From assembly GCA_964643355.1 (NCBI GenBank), contig CAZXPW010000009.1:38777-102776 (forward strand): a stretch of 64,000 bases of DNA. The letters are read 5' to 3'. The notes beneath the pieces are model-generated. The model was given only the letters and a program-made list of their open reading frames with translations. It ran no database searches and was not told the origin of the DNA. The DNA is from FEN-1350 sp964643355 (GTDB lineage Bacteria; Planctomycetota; Phycisphaerae; Sedimentisphaerales; Anaerohalosphaeraceae). This document shows positions 35,216-44,162 of the stretch, piece by piece. A program made the position numbers and the translations under genes. The first letter of the stretch is position 1, and each line of letters begins with the position of its first letter.

Positions 35216-38200
35216 TTACAGGCCCGCGGGCAGAACCAGCCTTTCAGCGCTGCTCCGGTTCACCCAGTAAGCGTCGCCCTGGCGCACTATGCGGTTCTTC
35301 GTGGTAAACGGGATCTGCAGTTCCCACAGATCGCAGTCGGCAAGCTTGCACAGGGCGATCCCGTTTTGTCTGGATCCGAGCGTCGTGGTCAGGGGGTCAC
35401 GCCTGAGCAGCGACAGGTCGCCGGGGTTCAGCGTGGCAAAAAGGTAAAGGCCGTAGCCTTCCGCCATGGAGGCACACTCCGTCAAGCGGTGGCGAAGCGG
35501 CGCGTTGACCGGGGCGTCCTGTAGCCCATCTATTATCAGCACATAGGGGGTAAACGTATGGTGTAGTTCCCGCAAGGCTTTCTCCCCTTGCAACACGATT
35601 GTTTTCCTTCGGTTGTTCCGATCCAGAATCAACTGGTCCAGCTCTTTCAGATAGGATTCTTGTTCAGCCAGCGGATGGAATCTGACATTTGCAGCAGAGA
35701 AATCGTTTCGATGATTCTCGGCCGTAAACACGTTTATCTCGGCGTTTTTTCGGGCAAAGGCCACCGCAACGGCTTTCAGGAAGCTGGTTTTTCCGGAGCC
35801 GTGCGGGCCAATGATCAGCCAAGCATACTGCTTGTAAAGGTCAGCGCACACCGGTTCCGCGTCGATATGTCTGTAGCCGATGGCCAGCGTCGTCTGATTA
35901 TCATAGCCTCCTTCCTCCGCCTGGCTTTGAAGGAGGTTCCAGGTGGTGTCCTCCGCGATGCGCGGAAGAGGCTTGGGAAGCTTTCCCTTCCAGGAAGCCC
36001 TCATTTGGTCCGCAAGCAGCCCGATGCCTTCCGCTCTCTCCGCATCCACTGCTTGTGGAAAGCAGACCGCCGTCTGCATTTCAAACACATCGTCTTCCAA
36101 AGCGACCACGCCGCGGCCGGCATATGAAAGGATATCGCTCATGTCACCGGGCATGCGCTTACCGACGACATCCTGATAGTCGCTCCGGTCGTGAAGCCGC
36201 AGCGCTACGCCGTGGAAATTGCTGAGCATCCGGGAGGGAAGCTCGCTGGTCGACAGCGCTGTAACGACGAAGAACAGGCCTCTGCTGCTTCCTTCTTTCA
36301 GCAGGGTAAACAGGAGCTGTTTCGGCTCGTCCTCCGATATGGTTTCCAGCAGCTGCGCGATGCCGTCAATCAGCACAACGATAGCCGGCACTCGTTCAAA
36401 TTGCTTACGTGTATCGCAGGAACGAATGAACGCCGTGTAATTGTCGGTGGCCGCTTCGGCAAATAGCCCGCGTCGGCGTTCGCTTTCTTTCGTCAACATA
36501 TGGATGAGGCGTAAAACATCGTCCGGATCGTCCCCGTAAACGATATCTCCCATGTGGGGAAGGTTCTTCATAGCACCCAATGTTTTGCTGGTCATAGACA
36601 GCGCGTAGCTCTGTACCTGCTCCGGTGTATACCTCAGCGCAAGGGACAGCGTCAGCGTTTGAAGAAACGTTGTTTTCCCTGCAGCAGCCAAGCCGACCAC
36701 CAGATGATTTTTGTCCCGTGTGAAGTCCAGCGTCACCGGGACACGCCGTTGGTTCTGCAGATCGTCTGCCAGCCCAACCGGAGCAACGATCGTATCGGAA
36801 GGCAGTTGCGGCCATCCGTTTGCCGTCCAGTGAGTGGTTGATACGGGCTCGATCTTCAGCAGATCCAGTTGGGGCGGCAATTCGTCGAGCCAGAGTCGAC
36901 GGGAAGGCGGAACCTGATGCTCCGCAGCCGTTTCTCTGATATTTTCCAGTACGGCGGCCATCTGCGTGACTTTGCTTAATGTGTCGTCCTTGTCAAGCTT
37001 GACGTATACAGGTTGCCCGACTTCATTGAGAAGGCGCGGTTTTTCCAGGGATGTCGATCTGGTGGGTTCGTAAGCGGCGCCGCTCCAACTGGTTTGTACC
37101 TCTTCAAAAATCTCGTCGTTCCCGATCTGAACGAAGCAGCGCCCCATGCCCTTGATGTAGCTTGCGTCGGGGCGTTTGAGCATGTCCAGACTGTCGGAGC
37201 GGTTCTGCACGCGCAGGCAGATGCGGAATCGGGCGTTGGACCATATCTCGTCGTCCACCGAGTTGCCGGGCTTTTGTGTGGCGAGGATCAGGTGGATGCC
37301 CACGCTTCTGCCAACGCGGCTGGCGCTGATCAACTCCCGCATGAAATCGGGCTGCTCTTTCTTGAGTTCTGCAAATTCGTCGATAATGATAATCAGATGG
37401 GAAAGTGGCTCCAACTGGGGATCCGTTTGGTATTGGCGCATATAATCATCCACGTTGCTTACGCCGGCAGTCTTGAATATAGCCTCTCGCCTGCGGATCT
37501 CTCCCTGCACCGACGCAAGCGCGCGGCGGATCATCCGGATTCCCTGGAGGTTGTCGATCGTGCCGGCCACATGGGGAAGTCCTTGGAAAGCGTCGCTCAT
37601 GCCGCCGCCTTTATAGTCGATCAGGATAAACTGCACATCGCGCGGATGATAGCGCGTTGCAAGCGAGAGTATATACGTTTGCAGCATCACGGATTTGCCC
37701 GATCCGGTTGTGCCTGCGACCAATCCGTGGGGGCCGTGCTTTTTGTCGCTGATATCCAGAATAAAAGGTTGGGCGCCCGCCCTTAACCCTATGATGGATT
37801 CGAGGCCTTCAAAGGCGTGACGTTCGTTCCATGACCGCCACACGTCGAGATGCTTCACGTCACGTACGCCGTAAAGCTCAAGGAAGGAAACGACGGAAGG
37901 AATCGCAGCGCCCATTACACTGTCGCGCACGCGCATGGGGGCAAGCCTGCGCACAAAGCTGAATGCATCCGCAGGGTTCAGGCGATCGTAGTCCAGCGGC
38001 GTCACATCGCCAACAGAGCTGTAAATACCGCTGTGTTCCTGGCCGGCGCTCAACACGAGCCTGCATTCTTTCGGTAGTTCTTCCATATGCGGCGCAGCTA
38101 CGACCAAAGTAAAGCCGGGTGCGCCGAGCGCCAGGCGATTGAATACGGCTTCGGTTTCCAGCATGGCAGGAGCCAGGCAAAAGACGACGTAATGAGGGGT

Positions 38201-39805
38201 CGGCTGGCTTTTCGGGTCGTCTTCGTCCGAGGGCGTTTCCTCGCCGTGGGTAAGCCGCATCTGAAGGATCTCGTTAAGGTGCATCAGAACTTCCCGTACC
38301 GCCGCGGGTTGGCTTGCCACCATCCGTAAATTTCGGTCCTCCGTGGGGAACACATGGGGAAGCCACCGCGCCCAGGACCACTGGTTGGTATTCTGCTCAT
38401 CCGAAATGATGGCGATTTTCACATCATGATAGCTTTGCAACACCGAGATTTGGATCATCATCGAAATGATAATCGCCTGCGCACTGGCGTTGCCCAAGAT
38501 ACCGACCACTTTTTCCGAGCGCAGGTTCACGCTTAGGGGCGCGTTTTTAATGACGGAATAGGTTTGAACCAAACGCTCCGGTTCCGAACGAAGGCTGTCG
38601 TCTATCAAAGAAAGCTGCTCTTTCGATATATGGATCTCGTTGGGAAGGGGCGCTTCCCCCAGACCGAGCCGCACACAAAGAAAATCGTCGTGACCGGGTT
38701 GCCTTTCCCAAAACCGCAGTCTTTCTTTGCCTAACAGGTCGATGCATTCCTGAAAGGAAGGATTCTGGTTAAGCAGCCGGTTGTATTCCTTTTGATAAAG
38801 CTGGCGAAGATGACGCTCCGCCTCTTTGATGTAGGATACATATATTTTTTTTCGCTTGATTTCCGTTTGTTTCTCCAACTTTTTTTGCCGTTTGAAACTT
38901 GCAGTCCCCCAAATAACGGCAAGTATGGAAGAAGTACCGATCATCGTAAGCCCGGCCAGCATGAAATTGCTGCCGCTGCTGATCATGCTGGTCATCATCG
39001 CGCCCATCATCATGGGCAGCACCATGGTAAGCGACGGACCGATGGTCATGAACAGGGACTGTTCGCGTTCGGGGGCTTTGGAGATAGGAGGCTCGATCTC
39101 AATCGCCTCATCGTCAGGCCGCAACAGCATTCGCGGCGCACGATGGATCTCTGTGATAGCCGACACGGAGGGCTGCTCCTCGGGAAGTGGTTCCGGCGCA
39201 CTCGGCACCCACGGGGGAAGCCCGACGGTTGCCAACTGGGCGGGATGGTTCAGCGCGATATGATCCCCCAGAAAAACGAACTTCAAACCCGGGGCAAAAA
39301 ACAGCTCGTCGCAGACCTTGAGCCTGTATTCCCCGTTGTTGACCTTCCTGTGGTTCAAAAACGTTCCGTTCCGGCTGGTATCGCTGTAGAACCACCCGCC
39401 CGTTTTATACGTAAGCGCTCCGTGCGTGGCCGTAACGAGAGGTGAATCCATTCTGAGCGTGCAGTTGGGGTTTCGGCCGAACAAAATGGTCCGTTCCGGG
39501 GGAAGGACATATTTTTCTAGCTCGTTTTTTTCTATACGGGTGGAAAATACAGCGATGGTCAGTTCTTTATTCTTCAATATCAGATGCCCGCCCAGGCATA
39601 GTTCGCCGGGCGATTCTCTTTCGCACTGAAAACCTTCGGGCATCGTCAGGAACCAATCGCCGTCCAAGCAGCGTATGGAGAGCCGGACATCTTTTTGCCA
39701 TCCGGTATCGCCGCTGGAGAGCAGGAGCGAGGTATGGAATCCCGTTTGTTCCGGAAGTAAAATATCGCGATAGCGATCTTCCCAATATAGCCAGATGCAA
39801 TACAA
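35216..39805 (-). CDS. essC: EssC-type FtsK/SpoIIIE ATPase of type VII secretion, with FHA domain
   Basis: 1529 aa, standard EssC length. The N-terminus carries a forkhead-associated region (about 85-185; LFGRNPNCTLRMDSP, then SRNGTFLN), followed by membrane helices (about 250-305) and three ATPase domains. All three Walker A motifs look intact: GTTGSGKS (about 698), GLAAAGKT (about 1038), GPHGSGKT (about 1333); Walker B IIIIDEFAEL is in the first. The TTG start at 39805 has GAGGAGG upstream. EssC drives export of WXG100 proteins and effectors. The FHA domain binds phosphothreonine in other systems, and the locus encodes five Ser/Thr kinases and a PP2C phosphatase. Confidence 0.95.
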   Translation of the reverse strand: MYCIWLYWEDRYRDILLPEQTGFHTSLLLSSGDTGWQKDVRLSIRCLDGDWFLTMPEGFQCERESPGELCLGGHLILKNKELTIAVFSTRIEKNELEKYVLPPERTILFGRNPNCTLRMDSPLVTATHGALTYKTGGWFYSDTSRNGTFLNHRKVNNGEYRLKVCDELFFAPGLKFVFLGDHIALNHPAQLATVGLPPWVPSAPEPLPEEQPSVSAITEIHRAPRMLLRPDDEAIEIEPPISKAPEREQSLFMTIGPSLTMVLPMMMGAMMTSMISSGSNFMLAGLTMIGTSSILAVIWGTASFKRQKKLEKQTEIKRKKIYVSYIKEAERHLRQLYQKEYNRLLNQNPSFQECIDLLGKERLRFWERQPGHDDFLCVRLGLGEAPLPNEIHISKEQLSLIDDSLRSEPERLVQTYSVIKNAPLSVNLRSEKVVGILGNASAQAIIISMMIQISVLQSYHDVKIAIISDEQNTNQWSWARWLPHVFPTEDRNLRMVASQPAAVREVLMHLNEILQMRLTHGEETPSDEDDPKSQPTPHYVVFCLAPAMLETEAVFNRLALGAPGFTLVVAAPHMEELPKECRLVLSAGQEHSGIYSSVGDVTPLDYDRLNPADAFSFVRRLAPMRVRDSVMGAAIPSVVSFLELYGVRDVKHLDVWRSWNERHAFEGLESIIGLRAGAQPFILDISDKKHGPHGLVAGTTGSGKSVMLQTYILSLATRYHPRDVQFILIDYKGGGMSDAFQGLPHVAGTIDNLQGIRMIRRALASVQGEIRRREAIFKTAGVSNVDDYMRQYQTDPQLEPLSHLIIIIDEFAELKKEQPDFMRELISASRVGRSVGIHLILATQKPGNSVDDEIWSNARFRICLRVQNRSDSLDMLKRPDASYIKGMGRCFVQIGNDEIFEEVQTSWSGAAYEPTRSTSLEKPRLLNEVGQPVYVKLDKDDTLSKVTQMAAVLENIRETAAEHQVPPSRRLWLDELPPQLDLLKIEPVSTTHWTANGWPQLPSDTIVAPVGLADDLQNQRRVPVTLDFTRDKNHLVVGLAAAGKTTFLQTLTLSLALRYTPEQVQSYALSMTSKTLGAMKNLPHMGDIVYGDDPDDVLRLIHMLTKESERRRGLFAEAATDNYTAFIRSCDTRKQFERVPAIVVLIDGIAQLLETISEDEPKQLLFTLLKEGSSRGLFFVVTALSTSELPSRMLSNFHGVALRLHDRSDYQDVVGKRMPGDMSDILSYAGRGVVALEDDVFEMQTAVCFPQAVDAERAEGIGLLADQMRASWKGKLPKPLPRIAEDTTWNLLQSQAEEGGYDNQTTLAIGYRHIDAEPVCADLYKQYAWLIIGPHGSGKTSFLKAVAVAFARKNAEINVFTAENHRNDFSAANVRFHPLAEQESYLKELDQLILDRNNRRKTIVLQGEKALRELHHTFTPYVLIIDGLQDAPVNAPLRHRLTECASMAEGYGLYLFATLNPGDLSLLRRDPLTTTLGSRQNGIALCKLADCDLWELQIPFTTKNRIVRQGDAYWVNRSSAERLVLPAGL

Positions 39806-39877
39806 CTACGGATACCTCCTCTATATCGACGTTGAAACGCAAACCTGACGACGTGTGAGAGTCCCGGCCCTTGCCGG

Positions 39878-41896
39878 TCAATGGATACGGTAGAACAGTT
39901 CTACAAGAAACATCAAGCCGCCGGCGCCCGCAGCGGCGGAGAAGCCAAATAGCATTTTCTCAACAGCCTTTCGCCTTACGCTCTGATCGGTGCCCTTAAC
40001 GAACAAACATACTACGGTAACGTTGTCCTTCCCGCCGTTCTGAATGGCGCACTTCACAAGTTCCGTTGCAGCGTCCTTCGCACAGTTCGCTCCCCGGAGG
40101 ACCCGCTTGAGCTGAGCCTCCTCCACCATATCGCTCAAGCCGTCGCTGCATAGCACGAACCGGTCGCCACAGCGGATATCTACGGCCGTCAGATTGGGAT
40201 CAATTCGGATTTCGGTACCCGGCATGCCAAGATACTGCGTGATCACGTGACGTTTCGGATGGGTTTGGGCCTGCGACGGCGTAATGACCCCCATCGCTAG
40301 CAACCGCTGTACTTCGCTGTGGTCAACGGTCATTTGCTTGAGCATACCACCGCGTAAACGGTAGATACGGCTGTCCCCAACATGCGCGATCCTCATTTTT
40401 CCGTTTTGCCACAGGCAGCCCGCAAAGGTCGTTCCGGAGCGCAGGCCTTGCCCGCTGGCGCTTTTATGGATGTTTGCGGATATAATATTTAGTCCTTGCG
40501 TTAAGGCCGTGTCCGATATCCCATTGGGATATTTCTGCATCAGCTCGTACAATTCCGTTACTGCCTGACAGCTTGCTTTTTCGCCTGCCGACTCGCCCCC
40601 CATGCCGTCGCAAACCGCATACAGCTGGGTCCTGGCCATGTTTTCGGCAGTAAACGTGCCTCCGTCGTCCATGGCCTCCAAGGCCATCCAGCGGCCGTTC
40701 AGGTAGAAATTATCTTCGTTGTTGCCGCGGACCCGTCCCTTGTCGTTGCAGGCGGCGGCTTCGATGGATGAATCGGAAACGGAAGAGCAGGTTTTGCGGT
40801 TCTGCTTTTTTCCGACTTTGCCAAGCAAGGCTTCCGCAGTCAGAAGCAACGCGCACACCCCCAATAATGCCAGTGAAGCGGATGTTACCGTTCGGTTGGA
40901 ATAGGAACTTGTAAATGGTATCAGCGCTTCCTGCGTTATACTGGTCACCGTCAGTTTTTCTGGGCGAAGCGTGTCATCCGAGAAGATCAGGTAAAAAACG
41001 TTTTCTATAGGCTGGCCGTTCTTAACGGCATTAGCCAGGGTAAAGGAGAAAGAGCCGTCTTTACCGGAGATTGTCGGATTTGGGGCTGTGATTGTGTCGC
41101 ATTGTAGTGAGAGTTTGATAAAAGGAACCGATATGGTACCACGAATTGTAAGCTCGTCGTCGCGGTGGCTATAGCTTACTGCCCCGACCAGCTGCGCGTC
41201 GTTTGCGCGCGCTGTTTGATAAATGAAAGGATAAGTCGCCGCGTACGAATCCGGGAAATCGGCATAGGTAACTTTTAAAACCACCTCGCCGATATTCTCC
41301 AGTCTGGCGCATTCTTCCGGGGTGATCCGGTCGCTGAAAACACCCTCGCCGTCGCAGATCAGCGAATGGGAAATAATGTCCTTTGATACGGACGTGACCG
41401 TGAGAAGGAGGGAAGCGCCTTTTTCAGCTTTGCCCTCAATACTTAGCCCAACGGATAAAGCAGCGGCATAGGTCTGTACCCCGCCACCGACCGGCGGGGT
41501 GGGCAGCGTAAGCGTTATCATCGCCGGCTCGGGTGTGGGCGTGGGCGTGGGCGTCAATGTGGGCGTGGGTGTCGGTGAGGGCGTCGGCGTTGGCGTTGGC
41601 GAGAACGTGGGCGTTGGCGCGGGCGTTGGTGTGGACGATGGCGCGGGATCGACCAGCGCCGGATATTGCGAAAGGCTCATCTGAAGGTCCGCCGTGGGCG
41701 TCACTTCAAGGGTAGGGGTAGGCGTTGCTGTGGGAACGGGCGTTGCTCCGGAATTGTCGCTGATTTTCGTTCCTACCGCTGTGGAAAGAAGGGTTTCATG
41801 CTGGGCCAGCGCCGCCCGCGAAGAAACGGTTTGGGCCAGGAGCAGGGCGCACAGCAAAACAACCAGCACCACCAACGACATTTTTCGCTGGAACAT
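39878..41896 (-). CDS. Membrane-linked PP2C Ser/Thr phosphatase with Pro/Thr-rich exported part
   Basis: 672 aa from the ATG at 41896 (AGGCGGAG upstream). N-terminal signal or anchor helix (about 7-26), a Pro/Thr-rich stretch (about 50-130), a probable outside beta-rich region, a second membrane helix (about 330-350) and a C-terminal PP2C domain (about 375-640). PP2C motifs are present: DNFYLNGR, CDGMGGESAGE, HVGDSRIYRLRGG and SDGLSDMV, with the metal-binding aspartates. The domain would sit in the cytoplasm. It should reverse phosphorylation by the locus kinases, on EssC or the FHA partner. The last hydrophobic segment (about 645-670) may be a third membrane helix. Confidence 0.88.
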   Translation of the reverse strand: MFQRKMSLVVLVVLLCALLLAQTVSSRAALAQHETLLSTAVGTKISDNSGATPVPTATPTPTLEVTPTADLQMSLSQYPALVDPAPSSTPTPAPTPTFSPTPTPTPSPTPTPTLTPTPTPTPEPAMITLTLPTPPVGGGVQTYAAALSVGLSIEGKAEKGASLLLTVTSVSKDIISHSLICDGEGVFSDRITPEECARLENIGEVVLKVTYADFPDSYAATYPFIYQTARANDAQLVGAVSYSHRDDELTIRGTISVPFIKLSLQCDTITAPNPTISGKDGSFSFTLANAVKNGQPIENVFYLIFSDDTLRPEKLTVTSITQEALIPFTSSYSNRTVTSASLALLGVCALLLTAEALLGKVGKKQNRKTCSSVSDSSIEAAACNDKGRVRGNNEDNFYLNGRWMALEAMDDGGTFTAENMARTQLYAVCDGMGGESAGEKASCQAVTELYELMQKYPNGISDTALTQGLNIISANIHKSASGQGLRSGTTFAGCLWQNGKMRIAHVGDSRIYRLRGGMLKQMTVDHSEVQRLLAMGVITPSQAQTHPKRHVITQYLGMPGTEIRIDPNLTAVDIRCGDRFVLCSDGLSDMVEEAQLKRVLRGANCAKDAATELVKCAIQNGGKDNVTVVCLFVKGTDQSVRRKAVEKMLFGFSAAAGAGGLMFLVELFYRIH

Positions 41897-41919
41897 AGCG
41901 TTTCTCCGCCTTTCTAGGG

Positions 41920-43830
41920 TCAGCCCTGAATGGACAGCCTCACCTGGGTGGCCCCCAGCGAAAGGGTATCGCCCGTTTTGATGGATATTTCTGAAACGAC
42001 CGGTTGGTTGTTCAGCATCGTTCCGCTGCGGCTTCCCATATCCGCCACATACAGGCCGTTCGGTTTCAACATGAGCTTGCAGTGCTTTCTGGAAATGTGG
42101 GGATCTTCCAATACAAGCCCGCAATCCGGGGCACGCCCGATGACCAGCTCCCTGGCGAGTGTCAGCGTTTGCTGTTTTGTTTCTCCGCGATAGATAATTG
42201 TCGCATTGACGCGGTACTGGTTCGCGCCCATTGGGATCGTCGCTTCCGGATCACCGTCGAAAAGCCCGATCGTTTCTTCGCCACTTCCGCCCAGGGAGAC
42301 GGCGGAATGGATGTTATCAGGTCCATCCTCAGACGTATCGAAATCGTCGACCGTGATGGAAGAACGTTTTTTATGTTTTACGATCAGGAAAATGATCAGA
42401 CCGAGAATTAAGGCGATAACACCGATTCCTGCGTAAAGCAATGGAGGGGTCAGTAGCTTTTCAACGATACTAGCTGGAACTTGGCTTAAGGTAAACACGG
42501 TTTGATCCTGGACAGGAGACGTTTCGGAAACTGTATAGCGTGCGGTTGCGGCCAGCGTAACTTCGTAAACAGAATTGTCATCAGGCAGGTTCTCCCAAAC
42601 AGCCATCCAGTCGTTAGCGTCATTCAGCGCAAGCATTTTACCCGTATTCGAACCGTCCTTGATAAGCGAAGCGATAATAGAATCCGGCCTCGTCCCTTCG
42701 GAATTATCCTCGTCTTCCCAAACGATGGAGACGGTATATTGCCTTTCGGGGGTAGCGGTGACCAAAGGGGTTTTGGTAGGTGTAGGGCTAGGCGTTGGCG
42801 TGGGGCTGGGCGTCGCCGTGGGCGAGGGTGTAGGCGTTGGCGTTGGGCTAGGAGTAGGGGTAGCCGTCGGTGTGAGCAGCAAAGAATACTTGCCATCCGC
42901 ACTGTTGGTTACAGTATAATTACTCAGCTTAACACTGACACTCCAGTCGGCAGCAAGCGCGTTCCAGGCATCCTTGGAGGGCACCGCTGTAATCACTTTC
43001 GTTCCCATAATGTAGCTGTTGAAAGTTTTAATCGCTGATCCAATATCATTGGTGCCGTCGATCACCCGACCATGGGAAGCTCGAGCGATACGGTCTAAAT
43101 CGGCAGTATCTATCGTCCGTACGCTGTTGTCAGCGTTCTTTCCTTTCAGGGTAATGAAATAGACCGGCATGCCGCTTTGGGCAGCTTTATTTGCAAGCAC
43201 GTCCGGCGCCATGCTTTCGTCATCTTGGCCGAAAGTCAGCACAAGAACGGCCTTACGTGTGGGAAAATCCGAACCGGTGGAGGAAAACGCGTCTAGCGCA
43301 CGACTTACCGATTGGAACAACGCGGGGTCCCGCGTCTTTTCATTTCCGGATATGTTCTCGATTGCATTGTTGATCGCAAGCCGATCTTTCTCAAACCCAT
43401 TGGTCAAAGTGGATACGCCGCTTTTACCAGAAACAAGCAGTAAAACACGATCCGCGTCACGTAGCATGTTGAGAAAGGTTTTTAGCTCGCTTTGTAAGTC
43501 CGTTAACCGGTTCGCGTTAAGAGCGTATGTGTTGAGGTCGAGCACAATCACATAAGCAACGCCCTCTCCGGAATCGGAAAACGACTGAACGGAAACAACT
43601 TGTGAATCTCCATAGGAACCTCCAACAGCTTGAACTTGGCTGGGCTTAATACTGTCGGTAAAAACATTACCGCTATCCATATCCGTAATCAACGAATACA
43701 GAATAATTTGGTTACCATTCTGCCTGGCTTGTACAATTTCCAATTTTTCCTCTGCTATCGCCGAGGAAAAGCAAGCGGTACTCAGCACAAGAAGCATCGC
43801 AATGAAAGAGTACAGACATTTCTTTTGCAT
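41920..43830 (-). CDS. Exported VWA-domain protein with membrane helix and cytoplasmic FHA domain
   Basis: 636 aa. Signal peptide (about 1-26, AIAEE), a VWA-like domain (about 90-280; VIVLDLNTYA at the metal site, a degenerate DxSxS), a Pro/Thr linker (about 320-355), a beta-rich region, one membrane helix (about 467-490) and a C-terminal FHA domain (about 545-635; VIGRAPDCGLVLEDPHISRK, then GSRSGTMLNN). It is the first gene of the type VII operon and ends 23 bases before the PP2C gene. The architecture puts a binding module outside and a phosphothreonine reader inside. The partner phosphoprotein is probably one of the locus kinases or EssC. Confidence 0.85.
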   Translation of the reverse strand: MQKKCLYSFIAMLLVLSTACFSSAIAEEKLEIVQARQNGNQIILYSLITDMDSGNVFTDSIKPSQVQAVGGSYGDSQVVSVQSFSDSGEGVAYVIVLDLNTYALNANRLTDLQSELKTFLNMLRDADRVLLLVSGKSGVSTLTNGFEKDRLAINNAIENISGNEKTRDPALFQSVSRALDAFSSTGSDFPTRKAVLVLTFGQDDESMAPDVLANKAAQSGMPVYFITLKGKNADNSVRTIDTADLDRIARASHGRVIDGTNDIGSAIKTFNSYIMGTKVITAVPSKDAWNALAADWSVSVKLSNYTVTNSADGKYSLLLTPTATPTPSPTPTPTPSPTATPSPTPTPSPTPTKTPLVTATPERQYTVSIVWEDEDNSEGTRPDSIIASLIKDGSNTGKMLALNDANDWMAVWENLPDDNSVYEVTLAATARYTVSETSPVQDQTVFTLSQVPASIVEKLLTPPLLYAGIGVIALILGLIIFLIVKHKKRSSITVDDFDTSEDGPDNIHSAVSLGGSGEETIGLFDGDPEATIPMGANQYRVNATIIYRGETKQQTLTLARELVIGRAPDCGLVLEDPHISRKHCKLMLKPNGLYVADMGSRSGTMLNNQPVVSEISIKTGDTLSLGATQVRLSIQG

Positions 43831-44162
43831 ATCATTATCCTCCTGATGTATTGAATACTTTGTGTTTCTCTGGAACAGGTGAAGTTGGTGGCTTGGTTGT
43901 CTTGCTACGTTTCTTCAGAGAGTATAATTGCGAAGCACAAGATGATTGAAGGTATCAGTTATAGGAAGCGAGGGATGCTATTAGTGTCTTAATCAATGGA
44001 GCTCTGAAAAGATTATAATTACCCTGCTAGATATTGTAAAGCCTGAATCGATTGCGGGTCACGTTTCTCCCATAAAACGCAGTAGCAATTCCGTGTGATT
44101 TATTGTATTGTTTTTCTTGGCCATTGGTTTGCTCCTCCTCTTTGAATGCCTGAACACCATAG
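43831..44162. other. Intergenic region between kinase array and secretion operon
   Basis: 332 bases. On the minus strand a tiny frame at 44059-44124 (21 residues, MAKKNNTINHTELLLRF at its start) has a very strong GAGGAGGAG site, which suggests translation of a short peptide or the 5' end of a deleted gene. A TATACT -10-like element near 43922, about 90 bases before the VWA-FHA gene, is the best promoter candidate for the secretion operon. No terminator hairpin was recognised for the kinase transcript. Confidence 0.4.

Noticed and set aside
41499..41715. Plus-strand frames of Gly-Val or Trp-Ala repeats opposite the PP2C gene
   Set aside because: They are shadows of the Pro/Thr linker DNA repeats read in the reverse frame; no ribosome site and extreme low complexity.
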